A program made the translations under genes and the position numbers. A stretch of 64,000 nucleotides of DNA from Ferrimonas balearica (GTDB taxonomy: Bacteria > Pseudomonadota > Gammaproteobacteria > Enterobacterales > Shewanellaceae): the NCBI RefSeq assembly GCF_019802055.1, contig NZ_JAHVHW010000007.1, positions 310,001 through 374,000 on the forward strand. The letters are read 5' to 3'. Positions 1 to 9,457 of the stretch are shown here, piece by piece. Numbering within the stretch: the first letter of the stretch is position 1; each line of letters opens with the position of its first letter. The notes under the pieces were generated by a model that saw nothing but the letters and a program-made list of their open reading frames with translations, ran no database searches and was not told the origin of the DNA.

Positions 1-1
1 C

Positions 2-298
2 TTTATGACGGTGCTGCTGACCGAACTGGTCACCAACAACGCCGCCGCCGCCCTGGTGTTTCCCATTGCGTACAGTGTCGCCTCGGGCCTGGGCGTTAAT
101 CCCATGCCCTTTGTTATGGCCGTGGCGTTTGGCGCGAGTGCCAGCTTTGTCAGCCCATACGGCTACCAGACCAATTTGATGGTGTTCAATGCCGGGCAGT
201 ACCGTTTCTCCGATTTTATTCGGATCGGCTTGCCGATATCCCTGCTGTACGCGCTCGTTGTACTGACCCTGTTACCCGTGGTTTACCCCTTTGGGTAA
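2..298 (+). CDS. SLC13-family permease, C-terminal part (probable sulfate transporter)
   Basis: Only the last 98 codons are inside the window; the frame is open from base 2. The visible part is strongly hydrophobic and carries a TNNAAA stretch followed by a SPYGYQTN stretch, typical of the second substrate/sodium-binding hairpin of SLC13/DASS permeases. The stop is 19 bases before the cysC start, so the two are probably co-transcribed. SLC13 permeases next to cysC usually import sulfate, so sulfate uptake for assimilation is the inferred role. Family call is fairly secure; the substrate is inferred from context. Confidence 0.75.
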   Translation, partial: FMTVLLTELVTNNAAAALVFPIAYSVASGLGVNPMPFVMAVAFGASASFVSPYGYQTNLMVFNAGQYRFSDFIRIGLPISLLYALVVLTLLPVVYPFG

Positions 299-317
299 GC
301 TTAAGGATGAGAATCTA

Positions 318-932
318 ATGGAACAAAAAAGCACAAACGTGAAGTGGCATAACCACTCGGTTGGCCATGAAGAACGCGTTGCCCTGATGGGCCACCAGCC
401 TGCGGTACTCTGGTATACCGGCCTGAGCGGTTCAGGAAAGTCCACCATCGCTAACGCGGTAGACGCGCTGCTGCACGAGATGGGGTGCCACACCTACTTG
501 CTGGATGGTGACAATGTTCGCCATGGGCTGAATGGTGACCTGGGGTTCTCCGATAAGGACCGGGTCGAGAATATCCGTCGCATCGGTGAAGTGGCCAAGC
601 TCTTTATTGACGCGGGCCTGGTGGTTTCCACCGCCTTTATCTCTCCGTTCCAGGCGGACCGTAAAATGGTGCGGGAGATGTGCGGCGAAGGACAGTTTAT
701 TGAAGTGTTTGTGGACACGCCGCTCGACGTTTGCGAAAGCCGGGATCCCAAAGGCCTCTACAAAAAGGCCCGTAATGGCGAGATCCGCAACTTTACCGGC
801 ATCGACTCAGACTATGAAGCGCCGCTGAAGCCGGAAGTGCACCTGAAAACCGCGGAAGCCTCCATTGAGGAGTGTGCCCGTCAGGTTGTGGCCTATCTGG
901 TGGCTCAGGGCCTGGTGAAGAAGGCTGCGTAA
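318..932 (+). CDS. cysC: Adenylylsulfate kinase
   Basis: A 204-residue cytoplasmic kinase that phosphorylates adenosine 5'-phosphosulfate (APS) to PAPS, the second step of sulfate activation. A Walker A loop, GLSGSGKST, lies at residues 35-43, followed by the DGDNVRHGL motif and the PKGLYKKAR stretch typical of CysC. Length matches the family (about 200 residues). The ATG at 318 is preferred over an in-frame codon at 291 because AAGGA sits about 10 bases upstream and the 291 start would overlap the preceding gene. It lies between an SLC13 permease and a DHH phosphoesterase; cysDN are expected just upstream, outside the window. Confidence 0.96.
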   Translation: MEQKSTNVKWHNHSVGHEERVALMGHQPAVLWYTGLSGSGKSTIANAVDALLHEMGCHTYLLDGDNVRHGLNGDLGFSDKDRVENIRRIGEVAKLFIDAGLVVSTAFISPFQADRKMVREMCGEGQFIEVFVDTPLDVCESRDPKGLYKKARNGEIRNFTGIDSDYEAPLKPEVHLKTAEASIEECARQVVAYLVAQGLVKKAA

Positions 933-935
933 CCG

Positions 936-1892
936 ATGCATTTTGACGTATTTAACGGCGATGCCGACGGCGTCATTGCGCTGCTGCAACTGCGCCTGGC
1001 CGAGCCCAAAGCCAGCACTTTGGTGACCGGTGTAAAACGGGACATCGCTCTGCTCAAGCGGGTGGACGCAAAAGCCGGTGACTCGGTAACGGTGCTGGAT
1101 GTGTCGATGGAGAAGAACATCGCCCCGCTGGAGCAGATTCTGGCAGCGGGCGCGACGGTAGCCTACTTTGACCACCATCGCCCCGGTGACATCCCGCAGC
1201 ATGATGGGTTGCAAGCCACCATCGATATGGACCCTAACACCTGCACCGCCCTGCTGGTGGATGCCTATCTTGGGGGGCAGTATCGCCTGTGGGCCATTAC
1301 GGCGGCGTATGGCGATAACATGATCGCGACCGCTGACCGGTTGGCCGAAGAGGCTGGTTTGACTGAAGAACAGTCGTTACTGCTCAAAGAGTTCGGCATC
1401 CTGCTGAACTACAACGGCTATGGTGCCGAAGTGTCGGACCTGCACTATGCGCCCGACGCGTTGTTCCAGGCGTTGTTGGCCTATGAAAACCCCTTCGATG
1501 CGATTGCGGACAGCGACTCCCCCTACCATCGTCTGAAAGCGGCCTATGAAGCGGATATGGCGCAAGCGGAGGCCAGCGAAATTCTGGCCAGCGATGCGCA
1601 ATCTGCGGTGTACTTTTTGGGCGCGGAAGCCTGGTGTCGCCGAGTCAGCGGCGTATTTGGCAATGAGTTGGCTAACCGTTCTCCGGAACGGGCCCACGCA
1701 GTGCTGACCCTGAACGACGATGGCAGCTACCTGGTCAGTGTGCGTGCGCCGCTGAACAACAAGGATGGCGCCGACGAAGTCTGCTCAGCGTTCCCGACGG
1801 GTGGCGGCCGTAAAGGTGCCGCAGGCATTAACCAGTTGCCTGCTGAGATGCTTGAATCCTTTATTCATATTCTGTCAAAGCGCTACCAGTAG
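936..1892 (+). CDS. DHH-family phosphoesterase
   Basis: A 318-residue cytoplasmic protein starting 3 bases after cysC, so translationally linked to it. The DHH-family signature motifs are visible: NGDADG near residue 7, a VLDVS aspartate near residue 53, the DHH triad near residue 79, a later AYGDN aspartate, and a C-terminal GGGRKGAAG loop resembling the DHHA1 substrate-binding glycines. Family members cleave phosphodiester or phosphomonoester bonds, including nanoRNA and 3'-phosphoadenosine 5'-phosphate (pAp) in NrnA-type proteins. The exact substrate cannot be read from sequence. Position after cysC makes removal of pAp, the by-product of PAPS use, a plausible inference. Confidence 0.82.
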   Translation: MHFDVFNGDADGVIALLQLRLAEPKASTLVTGVKRDIALLKRVDAKAGDSVTVLDVSMEKNIAPLEQILAAGATVAYFDHHRPGDIPQHDGLQATIDMDPNTCTALLVDAYLGGQYRLWAITAAYGDNMIATADRLAEEAGLTEEQSLLLKEFGILLNYNGYGAEVSDLHYAPDALFQALLAYENPFDAIADSDSPYHRLKAAYEADMAQAEASEILASDAQSAVYFLGAEAWCRRVSGVFGNELANRSPERAHAVLTLNDDGSYLVSVRAPLNNKDGADEVCSAFPTGGGRKGAAGINQLPAEMLESFIHILSKRYQ

Positions 1893-1948
1893 CGGCTTTG
1901 AGTGGTCTGCCCATTGGGCGAATTGAAACATACTAAGAAGTTGAAATT

Positions 1949-2959
1949 ATGGCGATCCTTGTCACCGGCGGTGCCGGATATATTGGTTCTCATACCGTTG
2001 TCGAACTGCTGGAGAGCGGCGCAGAGGTGGTGGTTATCGATAACCTCTGTAACAGCTCCGAAGAAGCCCTGAAGCGTGTTGAACGGATTACCGGAAAATC
2101 GGTGCGTTTCTACCAGGGTGACATTCGTGATGCCTCGTTGCTGGATGCCATTTTCCAGGCGCACCCCATTGATGCAGCGATCCATTTCGCGGGCTTGAAA
2201 GCGGTGGGTGAGTCGGTGGCTCAGCCCCTTCGTTACTATGACAACAACGTCAACGGAACACTGGTTCTGTGCGAAGCGATGGCACGAGCTGGCGTGTTTA
2301 ATCTGGTGTTCTCTTCGTCGGCGACGGTTTACGGCGACCCGGCCTCCTTGCCGATTTCAGAAGAGATGCCAATCGGTGGCACGACCAACCCTTACGGCAC
2401 CTCCAAGTATATGGTGGAGCGGGTTCTCGTTGATCTGGCGGTATCTGAGCCTCGCTGGAATGTTGCCATTCTGCGCTACTTCAACCCGGTTGGTGCCCAC
2501 CCGAGTGGGTTGATTGGTGAAGACCCCAACGGCATCCCCAATAACCTGATGCCCTTTATCAGTCAGGTGGCTGTGGGGAAGCGGGAAGCGCTGTCGGTGT
2601 TTGGCAACGACTACGATACCCATGATGGAACCGGAGTTCGTGATTACATCCATGTAGTCGATCTGGCCCAAGGCCACCTCAAGGCGCTGGAGAGACTCAC
2701 CCAGTCTCCAGGTGTGGTGACGTACAACCTGGGTACCGGGTGCGGCTACTCCGTTCTCGATATGGTTAAGGCCTTCGAGGCTGCGTGTGGCAAGGCTGTG
2801 CCTTACGTGGTGGCGCCCCGTCGTCCTGGTGACATTGCCGCCTGTTATGCCGATCCGTCTAAAGCCCGGGATGAGTTGGGATGGGAAGCCCGATTTGGTG
2901 TTGAGGAGATGGCCAGAGACAGTTGGAACTGGCAATCGAACAATCCAAATGGGTATTAA
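1949..2959 (+). CDS. galE: UDP-glucose 4-epimerase
   Basis: A 336-residue short-chain dehydrogenase/reductase of GalE length (E. coli GalE is 338). The N-terminal Rossmann motif [10 protein letters not shown] binds NAD; the catalytic Ser/Tyr/Lys set appears as SSSATVYG and NPYGTSKYM. The C-terminal [12 protein letters not shown] stretch is typical of GalE. It interconverts UDP-glucose and UDP-galactose, supplying sugar nucleotides for surface polysaccharide. It is 56 bases downstream of the DHH gene and 75 bases upstream of a Wzi-like gene, so a role in capsule or exopolysaccharide synthesis is likely. Confidence 0.96.
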   Translation: MAILVTGGAGYIGSHTVVELLESGAEVVVIDNLCNSSEEALKRVERITGKSVRFYQGDIRDASLLDAIFQAHPIDAAIHFAGLKAVGESVAQPLRYYDNNVNGTLVLCEAMARAGVFNLVFSSSATVYGDPASLPISEEMPIGGTTNPYGTSKYMVERVLVDLAVSEPRWNVAILRYFNPVGAHPSGLIGEDPNGIPNNLMPFISQVAVGKREALSVFGNDYDTHDGTGVRDYIHVVDLAQGHLKALERLTQSPGVVTYNLGTGCGYSVLDMVKAFEAACGKAVPYVVAPRRPGDIAACYADPSKARDELGWEARFGVEEMARDSWNWQSNNPNGY

Positions 2960-3034
2960 ACGTAGTAACGTACTTAAAGACAACGAGCTGGCGCGGCTGA
3001 AGAGTCGCGCCGAACTTGTTTTGGGGATTTGACC

Positions 3035-4510
3035 TTGAGACGTTTAATTCTTACCAGCGCTGTTTTATTGGTGCTGTTGTCGACACCCGGCCAGGCGGCT
3101 TCGCCTTACGTGTCGTTGCAGGACAGCTACCTGAATGGACGCATCGATCAATTGGTGGTGGTGGCTAACCTGCCGACCATGCGCAAGCCCTATAACGTCA
3201 CCCAGGTGCGCCAACACCTGGAGCAGGTAAAAGAGCTCTGGCCTGCGCTATATGCCGAAATCGACAAGGGCCTGGAGAGCTATGAAACCGATCTGGGCAT
3301 CACCTACGCCGAAGTCGGCGTGGCAGCGGCCGACAATCCGGATAACGGTAAAGTCATGCCAAATGCCCGGGGAGAGCGTCTGGACTCCAACTACCGCGTT
3401 GCCATCAATGCCCAGTATCGTTATGACGATTGGCTGGTGGCTTCGGTTGGCGGACTGGCGCTGGATTCTGCGGCAGGTCAAACCCAGGCAGACACCGACA
3501 GTGACATCATTCCGGTGGGATCCTACCTGTCTCTGGGCTGGGACAGTTTTCAGGTGGATATTGGCTATCGTGAGCACTGGCTCTCTCCCTTCAGTGAGTC
3601 CGCCATGCTGGTGTCCACCAATGCCCGCCCCTCCTTCTCCGTAGGGTTCAGCAACCCGGTTGCATTTGAAAGTCTCTGGAACCTTCACTATGAAGTCTAT
3701 GTTTCCCGACTCGAGTACACTGACAACATCGTTTACGGCAATGAACTGGAGTCCGGACGTCCCGCCCTATTGGGATTTCAGTTAAGCATAGAACCCATCG
3801 AAGGTTGGACCCTGGCGGCCAACCGCACCATGCAGTTTGGTGGCGGCTCCCGTGAGGTTGACCTGAGATCGATCTGGGATGCCTTCTGGGATCCGGTCAG
3901 CAGTGATAACTCGGGAGCTATAGATTGCGATGGACCGCCAGACACCTGTGAATTCGGCAACCAGATTGCTTCCATCAGCAGCCGGATGAACTTTGGTGGG
4001 GAAGTGCCTTTCGCCATTTTGATGGAGTACGCCGGTGAAGATACCGCGGGCCACTCCAACCTGCGCTTGGGCAACCTGGCGATGTCAGCGGGTCTCCATA
4101 TTCCTTTCCTTCCGGAGTGGGCAGGCGGTGCAGATTGGTCTTTCCTCTACGAGTTTAATGAGTGGCAGAACGCCTGGTACACCCACCACATCTATAAGAA
4201 CGGCTACACCAATGACGGCATCGGTATGGGCCACTGGGGCGCGAATGACCGTGTGTTTGGTGATGGTGTCGGCGGGCGCGCTCAGGTCGTCAAACTCGGC
4301 TGGCAGCGTGGTTTTGGAACCCGGTATGAGTTCACCTATCGCCAGATCGAGAACGAAGACTACGGCAGAATGGCCTACAGCACTGGTCGTGAGCTGGACG
4401 TTCGTTACTTCGGTAAAGCGTGGGGACACGACTGGGGTTATCGCCTGTATGGTGGCAAAAACGTGTATGACGAAGGCTTTTTCCGGGGTGAGTTGATATG
4501 GCAATGGTAA
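3035..4510 (+). CDS. Capsule assembly Wzi-family outer-membrane protein
   Basis: A 491-residue exported protein with a signal peptide (about 22 residues, ending near PGQA) and a long succession of alternating aromatic beta strands ending in LIWQW, as expected for a barrel. Wzi-family proteins sit in the outer membrane and help hold capsular polysaccharide at the surface. The start is a TTG at 3035: GGGGA lies 7 bases upstream, no ATG is suitably placed, and the other TTG at 3029 lies too close to that sequence. Its end overlaps the next gene by 13 bases. Context with galE, galU and ugd supports a polysaccharide role. Family call is moderately strong. Confidence 0.8.
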   Translation: MRRLILTSAVLLVLLSTPGQAASPYVSLQDSYLNGRIDQLVVVANLPTMRKPYNVTQVRQHLEQVKELWPALYAEIDKGLESYETDLGITYAEVGVAAADNPDNGKVMPNARGERLDSNYRVAINAQYRYDDWLVASVGGLALDSAAGQTQADTDSDIIPVGSYLSLGWDSFQVDIGYREHWLSPFSESAMLVSTNARPSFSVGFSNPVAFESLWNLHYEVYVSRLEYTDNIVYGNELESGRPALLGFQLSIEPIEGWTLAANRTMQFGGGSREVDLRSIWDAFWDPVSSDNSGAIDCDGPPDTCEFGNQIASISSRMNFGGEVPFAILMEYAGEDTAGHSNLRLGNLAMSAGLHIPFLPEWAGGADWSFLYEFNEWQNAWYTHHIYKNGYTNDGIGMGHWGANDRVFGDGVGGRAQVVKLGWQRGFGTRYEFTYRQIENEDYGRMAYSTGRELDVRYFGKAWGHDWGYRLYGGKNVYDEGFFRGELIWQW

Positions 4511-5043
4511 TTCGCAGTGCAGCGGTTGCGCTGCTCGCGGTGCTGGGCACTGCCCCGGTAATGGCTGAGCAAGCCTGGAACTTCAACCTTGGCGTTGGCG
4601 GCAGTGTTTTCTACCACTCCAACTCTGGCGGAAGCCAGTCTGAGGAGTATACGGACACCAGTTTCCGCCCCAACCTGCAGGTGGGTGTGGAGCGCCCGAT
4701 CAACGAGCGCTGGAGTCTGGGAACCGGCCTGGAGTTGGTGGCAGATGATCTCACCAGTTGGGGTAACTCCGGGAATCTGCTGATGTGGCGGATCGGTGAG
4801 TTCAAATACCAGGTGAGTGACCGATGGGCGCTGGGTTTTTATGGTGGTGCGGCTCGCTACTACCGGGAGACCTCCGCTTACGGGTATGGTCTGGGTGCAG
4901 GAGCGGAATACCAGCTCAGCCCAAACTGGGCCCTGAGCGTTGAGTTGAACTACGTGGGCACCGACACCAGCATTAATGAAGCCGTACCCTTCAAGCGCGA
5001 TAAGTTTGGTTGGGGCTCGACCCTGCTTCGTTATCGGTTTTAA
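4498..5043 (+). CDS. Outer-membrane beta-barrel protein downstream of wzi
   Basis: A 181-residue protein with a signal peptide ending near PVMA, followed by eight or so amphipathic strands (for example FNLGVGG, WALGFYGG, YGLGAGAEY, WALSVELNYVG) and the C-terminal aromatic RYRF, a typical barrel-insertion signal. It resembles small OmpW/OmpX-like or PagP-size barrels but no specific family is recognised. It overlaps the Wzi-like gene by 13 bases, so the two are translationally coupled and probably work together at the cell surface. A rho-independent terminator follows. An alternative ATG lies two codons in, at 4504. Confidence 0.7.
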   Translation: MAMVIRSAAVALLAVLGTAPVMAEQAWNFNLGVGGSVFYHSNSGGSQSEEYTDTSFRPNLQVGVERPINERWSLGTGLELVADDLTSWGNSGNLLMWRIGEFKYQVSDRWALGFYGGAARYYRETSAYGYGLGAGAEYQLSPNWALSVELNYVGTDTSINEAVPFKRDKFGWGSTLLRYRF

Positions 5044-5058
5044 GCGTCGATAACAGAG

Positions 5059-5087
5059 AAAAGCCACCTTGATGTAGGTGGCTTTTT
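5059..5087 (+). terminator. Rho-independent terminator of the galE-wzi operon
   Basis: A 9-bp stem (AAAGCCACC pairing with GGTGGCTTT) with an 8-base loop and a T run starts 16 bases after the barrel gene. Confidence 0.9.
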
Positions 5088-5165
5088 ACTTTCTGCGTCT
5101 GTGTCGAATAGCGGGAACTCCCTTCCTCGCGTTTCGAAATAATGGATGTTCATCCCTGGAGTGCT

Positions 5166-5258
5166 TCAGTCCCAATGGGACGGCGCTCGAACCAACTTAA
5201 TCACCAGAGGGATTAGTGTGGCCGAGACGATGATGATTATCTCTAACCATTCGCTCAT
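5166..5258 (-). CDS. Putative 30-residue hydrophobic membrane peptide
   Basis: A short open frame in an otherwise gene-free stretch. It reads MSEWLEIIII, then a hydrophobic run through LIPLVIKLV, then a short tail ending SHWD, which would form one membrane helix. GGAG lies 7 bases upstream of the ATG, good ribosome-binding spacing. No homolog is recognised. The layout (isolated, single helix, polar tail) resembles small membrane proteins and type I toxins in general, but no antisense antitoxin RNA is evident. Chance occurrence cannot be excluded for so short a frame. Confidence 0.4.
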   Translation of the reverse strand: MSEWLEIIIIVSATLIPLVIKLVRAPSHWD

Positions 5259-5699
5259 CGCTGCGCTCCACTAAGTTATCGGGCAAAAACCGATTTATTG
5301 TCGTTTTGGCACATTATGTGCCTAAGTGAGTAACGCCAGATAATACCCGGGTTAACCGTAACGAAACATTGCGGGTGCTGCAAGCTGATAGTGTCGTAAT
5401 GTGACAAAGAAAGTTAATTCAGCTCAGTGCGTTAGCTGGAATTTTGGTTGAATCATCCTCAGTGGCCACTTTGTAAGAAAAGTCTGTCTGATGATGCACC
5501 GACTTGCTCACCAATGTGGTGCGCATACGACGGTTGGTATGATTTTTTGGGATGAAACCTCTGACATTAAGGCGGACAGCGGTTAGCATATTGCCATTCG
5601 CTTTGCGGTATTTTGAGCCCCGGTGTCAGCCGGTCTAGAAAGTAACGAACAATTTAAGCTGACAGTTTGTCGGCAACAGCAACATAGGTATCCATATTC
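5259..5699. other. Gene-free stretch upstream of galU
   Basis: About 440 bases with no convincing protein gene beyond the small minus-strand peptide gene that abuts it. It must contain the galU promoter; no strong consensus promoter stands out. No repeat or RNA gene is recognised. Confidence 0.5.
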
Positions 5700-6587
5700 A
5701 TGAGCTTGCAAAAAGTCGTGATTCCAGTAGCGGGTCTGGGAACCCGTATGCTGCCTGCTACCAAGGCGATTCCAAAAGAGATGCTGCCCTTGGTGGATAA
5801 ACCCCTTATCCAGTACATCGTGAATGAGTGTGTGGCGGCGGGCTTCAAAGAGATCATTCTGGTGACTCATGCCTCCAAAAATGCCATCGAAAACCACTTT
5901 GATACCAGCTTCGAACTGGAAGCCACGCTGGAAAAGCGGGTAAAACGTCAGCTGCTGGATGAGGTGCAAAGCATCTGCCCTAAAGACGTTACCATCATGC
6001 ATGTGCGTCAGGGCATCGCAAAGGGTCTGGGTCACGCCATTCTTTGCGCGCAACCTCTGGTTGGGCCGAACCCCTTTGCCGTGGTATTACCGGACGTGAT
6101 TCTGGATGAATTCACTGCGGATCAGTCTTCTGAGAATCTCGCGGCGATGAAGCATCGCTTTATCGAGACCCGAAGAAGTCAGGTGATGGTAGAGCCGGTA
6201 CCGATGTCGGAAGTCAGCAAGTATGGTGTTGCAGACTGTCAGGGCGTAGAACTGGCGCCGGGCGAAGCGGCACCAATGACCCAGGTGGTGGAGAAGCCTG
6301 CTATTGAGGAAGCGCCCTCTAATCTGGCGGTAGTGGGACGCTATGTGCTGTCCGAACAGATTTGGCCGCTTTTGGCACGCACTCCTGCCGGGGCCGGTGA
6401 TGAGATTCAACTGACCGACGCCATCGCCATGTTGATGGATGATCAGGTGGTTGAGGCGTTCCATATGACCGGTGGCTCCCACGACTGTGGTGACAAGCTG
6501 GGCTATATGAAAGCCAATGTGGAGTACGCACTGCGCCACCCGGAGATGGGTGAAGCGATGCGAGCACACCTGAAGACACTGGCGTAA
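5700..6587 (+). CDS. galU: UTP-glucose-1-phosphate uridylyltransferase (copy 1)
   Basis: A 295-residue cytoplasmic nucleotidyltransferase making UDP-glucose from UTP and glucose 1-phosphate. The N-terminal nucleotide-binding motif [17 protein letters not shown] and the [10 protein letters not shown] stretch are diagnostic, and length matches GalU. It is monocistronic, ended by a strong terminator, and lies just upstream of ugd, which uses its product. A paralog with very similar N-terminal half lies at 43171-44067 on the minus strand. Of the two, this copy sits beside the polysaccharide genes. Confidence 0.96.
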   Translation: MSLQKVVIPVAGLGTRMLPATKAIPKEMLPLVDKPLIQYIVNECVAAGFKEIILVTHASKNAIENHFDTSFELEATLEKRVKRQLLDEVQSICPKDVTIMHVRQGIAKGLGHAILCAQPLVGPNPFAVVLPDVILDEFTADQSSENLAAMKHRFIETRRSQVMVEPVPMSEVSKYGVADCQGVELAPGEAAPMTQVVEKPAIEEAPSNLAVVGRYVLSEQIWPLLARTPAGAGDEIQLTDAIAMLMDDQVVEAFHMTGGSHDCGDKLGYMKANVEYALRHPEMGEAMRAHLKTLA

Positions 6588-6606
6588 CCGCCAAGTCGTT
6601 GAACAG

Positions 6607-6634
6607 AAAAAAGCGCCCAAGAGGCGCTTTTTTA
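6607..6634 (+). terminator. Rho-independent terminator of galU
   Basis: An A-run, a GCGCC/GGCGC stem with adjoining A-T pairs, and a run of T follow galU by about 20 bases. Confidence 0.9.
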
Positions 6635-6698
6635 TTGCCCCTTACCCACGTATCGGGCTCCAGGATGGCGCGCGCCCAATGACGTATGCCACCCAATC

Positions 6699-6773
6699 GT
6701 AGCGTGGGCTTTCAGCCCATGGCTGGCGTGCACTGAATGAGATATGGCCCGTGGGCTACAAGCCCACGCGACG
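6699..6773. repeat. REP-like inverted pair (BIME-like)
   Basis: A GTAG-headed hairpin, GTAGCGTGGGCTTTCAGCCC, at 6699-6720 is followed by an inverted relative, CGTGGGCTACAAGCCCACG, at about 6750-6768. The same family recurs near 15.9-16.2 kb and 18.9-19.2 kb. GTAG or GTGG directly 5' of a short GC-rich palindrome is the hallmark of REP elements. Confidence 0.8.
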
Positions 6774-6881
6774 CAATCTACGAGCGGCATAATTGATCGT
6801 CCTGTCATTATGAGGACTCAAACTGCCGTTTAAGTTTGTTGACGGGATGCGGCCGTTGGTAAGATGGTTGCCATGTTGATA

Positions 6882-6905
6882 GACCGGGCTTGTCCCGGTT
6901 TTAGC
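6882..6905 (+). promoter_or_regulatory. Short hairpin with T-run in the ugd leader
   Basis: ACCGGG and CCCGGT form a 6-bp stem with a 5-base loop, followed by TTTT, 23 bases before the ugd start codon. It looks like a weak terminator or attenuator. A possible promoter (TTGTTG, 18 bases, TAAGAT) lies just upstream at about 6837-6866. Confidence 0.4.
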
Positions 6906-6927
6906 GTTTAAAGTTGGAAGTCGTTAG

Positions 6928-8094
6928 ATGAAAATTGCGATTGCTGGTACTGGCTATGTCGGCCTGTCCAATGCGGTGCTGCTGGCTCAGCACAACGAAG
7001 TGGTGGCGCTGGATGTTGTTGCCGAGAAAGTGAAGTGCCTCAACGAGAAACGGTCGCCCATTGCCGATGCTGAAATCGAAGACTACCTGGCAAACCGTCC
7101 GCTGAACCTGCGAGCCACCCTGAATAAGCAGGAGGCTTACGAAGGCGCGCAGTTTGTCGTGATTGCTACCCCCACGGATTACGATCCTCAAACCAACTAC
7201 TTTAATACCCGCACCGTTGAAGCCGTAATTCAGGATGTGTTGGCCATCAACCCAGAAGCGGTGATGGTGATCAAATCCACGGTGCCGGTAGGCTATACCC
7301 GGGATATTAAGCAGCGTCTGGGCTGTGACAACCTGATCTTCTCTCCTGAGTTTCTTCGTGAGGGCAAGGCCCTGTACGACAACCTCTACCCGTCGAGAAT
7401 CATCGTGGGAGAACGCTCCGAGCGGGCGGAAACCTTTGCCCGGTTGCTGGTCGAAGGCGCAGAGAAGCAGGACATCCCGGTACTCTTTACCGATTCCACT
7501 GAAGCGGAAGCGGTTAAGCTGTTTTCCAACACCTACCTGGCGCTGCGTGTCGCCTTCTTCAATGAACTGGACTCCTACGCCGAAGCGCAGGGCCTGAATA
7601 CCCGCCAGATCATCGAAGGCGTGTGCCTCGACCCACGTATCGGTAATCACTACAACAACCCCAGCTTTGGTTACGGCGGCTACTGTCTGCCCAAGGACAC
7701 CAAGCAGTTGCGCGCCAACTACGAGAATGTGCCCAACAACATCATCTCCGCCATTGTTGATGCCAACCGCACCCGCAAAGATTTCGTCGCCGACGCCATC
7801 ATCGCCAAAAAGCCGAAAGTGGTGGGTGTGCACCGCTTGATCATGAAGGCCGGCTCCGACAACTTCCGTGCCTCCTCAATCCAGGGGGTGATGAAGCGGA
7901 TTAAGGCGAAGGGCATTGAGGTGGTGGTGTACGAGCCGGTTATGGAAGAAGAGCACTTCTTCAACTCACGCGTCATTCGTGATCTGGAGGAGTTCAAACG
8001 GGTTTCCGACGTGATCGTGGCCAACCGACTCACCGACGATATCCAGGATGTCGCAGATAAGGTCTACACCCGCGACCTGTTTGGCAACGACTGA
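6928..8094 (+). CDS. ugd: UDP-glucose 6-dehydrogenase
   Basis: A 388-residue NAD-dependent enzyme that oxidises UDP-glucose to UDP-glucuronate in two steps; the length equals E. coli Ugd. The N-terminal dinucleotide-binding motif GTGYVGLSN, the [10 protein letters not shown] substrate loop and the catalytic-cysteine motif [13 protein letters not shown] are all present. The start ATG at 6928 directly precedes the Rossmann strand. With galU upstream it forms the route from glucose 1-phosphate to UDP-glucuronate for acidic surface polysaccharide. It is a single-gene unit between a leader hairpin and a terminator. Confidence 0.97.
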   Translation: MKIAIAGTGYVGLSNAVLLAQHNEVVALDVVAEKVKCLNEKRSPIADAEIEDYLANRPLNLRATLNKQEAYEGAQFVVIATPTDYDPQTNYFNTRTVEAVIQDVLAINPEAVMVIKSTVPVGYTRDIKQRLGCDNLIFSPEFLREGKALYDNLYPSRIIVGERSERAETFARLLVEGAEKQDIPVLFTDSTEAEAVKLFSNTYLALRVAFFNELDSYAEAQGLNTRQIIEGVCLDPRIGNHYNNPSFGYGGYCLPKDTKQLRANYENVPNNIISAIVDANRTRKDFVADAIIAKKPKVVGVHRLIMKAGSDNFRASSIQGVMKRIKAKGIEVVVYEPVMEEEHFFNSRVIRDLEEFKRVSDVIVANRLTDDIQDVADKVYTRDLFGND

Positions 8095-8103
8095 GCCGAA
8101 ATA

Positions 8104-8146
8104 CAGATTTCAGGCGCGGTTCCGGCGCCTGAAATCTGAAATTTCT
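8104..8146. terminator. Bidirectional terminator between ugd and the DUF1501 gene
   Basis: A perfect 14-bp stem (8104-8117 with 8125-8138), 7-base loop, with T-rich sequence after it on the plus strand. It sits between two convergent genes. Confidence 0.85.
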
Positions 8147-8155
8147 TTTGGGGGA

Positions 8156-9454
8156 TTAAGCCATAAACCCGAGAGTTGGCTGGCTGAAGGCTGACAGGTT
8201 CGGGAACAGCGGGAACAACGCGCTCTCCTCCAACCCCATCCATTGACACAAAGTCGCAGAAACCTGATCTGTCGCGGTCGTTGGGATAACCCGCCCCAGG
8301 CTGTAGTGATCACTGCTGTCCGGTGCCAGTGAGGGCCAGGCACCGTAGATTCCACCCCGTACCGCTCCCCCAAACACCAGTTGATGCCCACCCCAGCCGT
8401 GATCCGTGCCACTGCCATTGCTGGTCAGGCGTCTTCCAAAGTCCGACATGGTAAAGGTGGTGACATTCTGTCCCAGCCCAAGTTGGTTTATCGCCCTCTG
8501 GAATGCCCCAACGGCCTGGCTGAAGGTTCTCATCAGTTCGTCATGTTTACTCAGCAGGTTCGCGTGGGTGTCAAAGCCACCCAGCGCTACAAGAAACACT
8601 TGTCGGCCTTGTCCCAGTTCGGCATTTGCCTGTATCAGGGACTCGACGGTTTTTAATTGGTTGGCGAGGCGATTGCCCTCGGGGTAGCTGCCCATGGCCG
8701 GAAAACGGCTCAGTACATCGCTCAGTACGGTGCTGTTGTTGAGTGCCCGGTGCATAATGGTGCGCAGCTCCATTGCCATCGGGGCGCCTCGTTTAATCGA
8801 CTGCACGTTTTCGTAACCTTTGAGTCGCTCCTGGTTAGTGAGAGCCCAGAGTTTCGGGATATTGCCCGCATTTAGCAGGTTGTTGCCAAGCTCGCCACGC
8901 AGCCATTTGCGGTTGCCGTTGAATGAGTACAGGGGAGCGACATCGCTTTGGCCCTGTTCTAATGAAGCCATCAGGCGTCCCCCCCAACCGTGCAGGTTCC
9001 GGGGCAGGGCAGTACCGCTTTCCGCCAGGTTCTGTTGGCTGTTGTGGGAGAACAGAAACTCGGGCAGCTCCGCACTGCCATCACTGATCTGCGCCTTGGT
9101 CACTGGCGCCATCAGGGTACCGGTGTTCAGCAGCGCCGCAGCATCGCCCATCTCAAAGAGCGAGGCCAACTCACTCAGTCCCGGGTGCAGACCCAGTTCA
9201 CCCACTGAGGGGGTCGTCAGTCCCGGCGTCAGCAAGCTGGACTGTGCCAGCGCCATATCGGTGCGGGCCGCCCTGTACTCGCTGTAGCCGTTAACGCCGG
9301 AAGGGATCACCGTGTTGTAGGCGTCATTCCCTCCCAACAGGAATATGCCGACAAGGGCACGATAATCACTGCCACCGGCACTCATTGCGTAGCGGGGCAG
9401 CATCGCTGCGCCAGCACCCGCCAGCATCGCTTTCAACAGTTCTCTGCGCTCCAT
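8156..9454 (-). CDS. DUF1501 family exported protein
   Basis: A 432-residue protein with a Tat-like N-terminus (RRELLKAMLAGAGAA) and the family core: FLLGGNDAYNT near residue 38, HPGLSEL, a GGFDTHANL stretch and the GTDHGWGG signature near the C-terminus. DUF1501 proteins resemble alkaline-phosphatase-fold sulfatase-like enzymes and are exported, but their reaction is not established. The gene starts 4 bases after the DUF1800 gene ends, forming a two-gene unit. In many bacteria the two families occur as an adjacent pair, so a joint envelope function is likely. Confidence 0.88.
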   Translation of the reverse strand: MERRELLKAMLAGAGAAMLPRYAMSAGGSDYRALVGIFLLGGNDAYNTVIPSGVNGYSEYRAARTDMALAQSSLLTPGLTTPSVGELGLHPGLSELASLFEMGDAAALLNTGTLMAPVTKAQISDGSAELPEFLFSHNSQQNLAESGTALPRNLHGWGGRLMASLEQGQSDVAPLYSFNGNRKWLRGELGNNLLNAGNIPKLWALTNQERLKGYENVQSIKRGAPMAMELRTIMHRALNNSTVLSDVLSRFPAMGSYPEGNRLANQLKTVESLIQANAELGQGRQVFLVALGGFDTHANLLSKHDELMRTFSQAVGAFQRAINQLGLGQNVTTFTMSDFGRRLTSNGSGTDHGWGGHQLVFGGAVRGGIYGAWPSLAPDSSDHYSLGRVIPTTATDQVSATLCQWMGLEESALFPLFPNLSAFSQPTLGFMA

Positions 9455-9457
9455 AGC

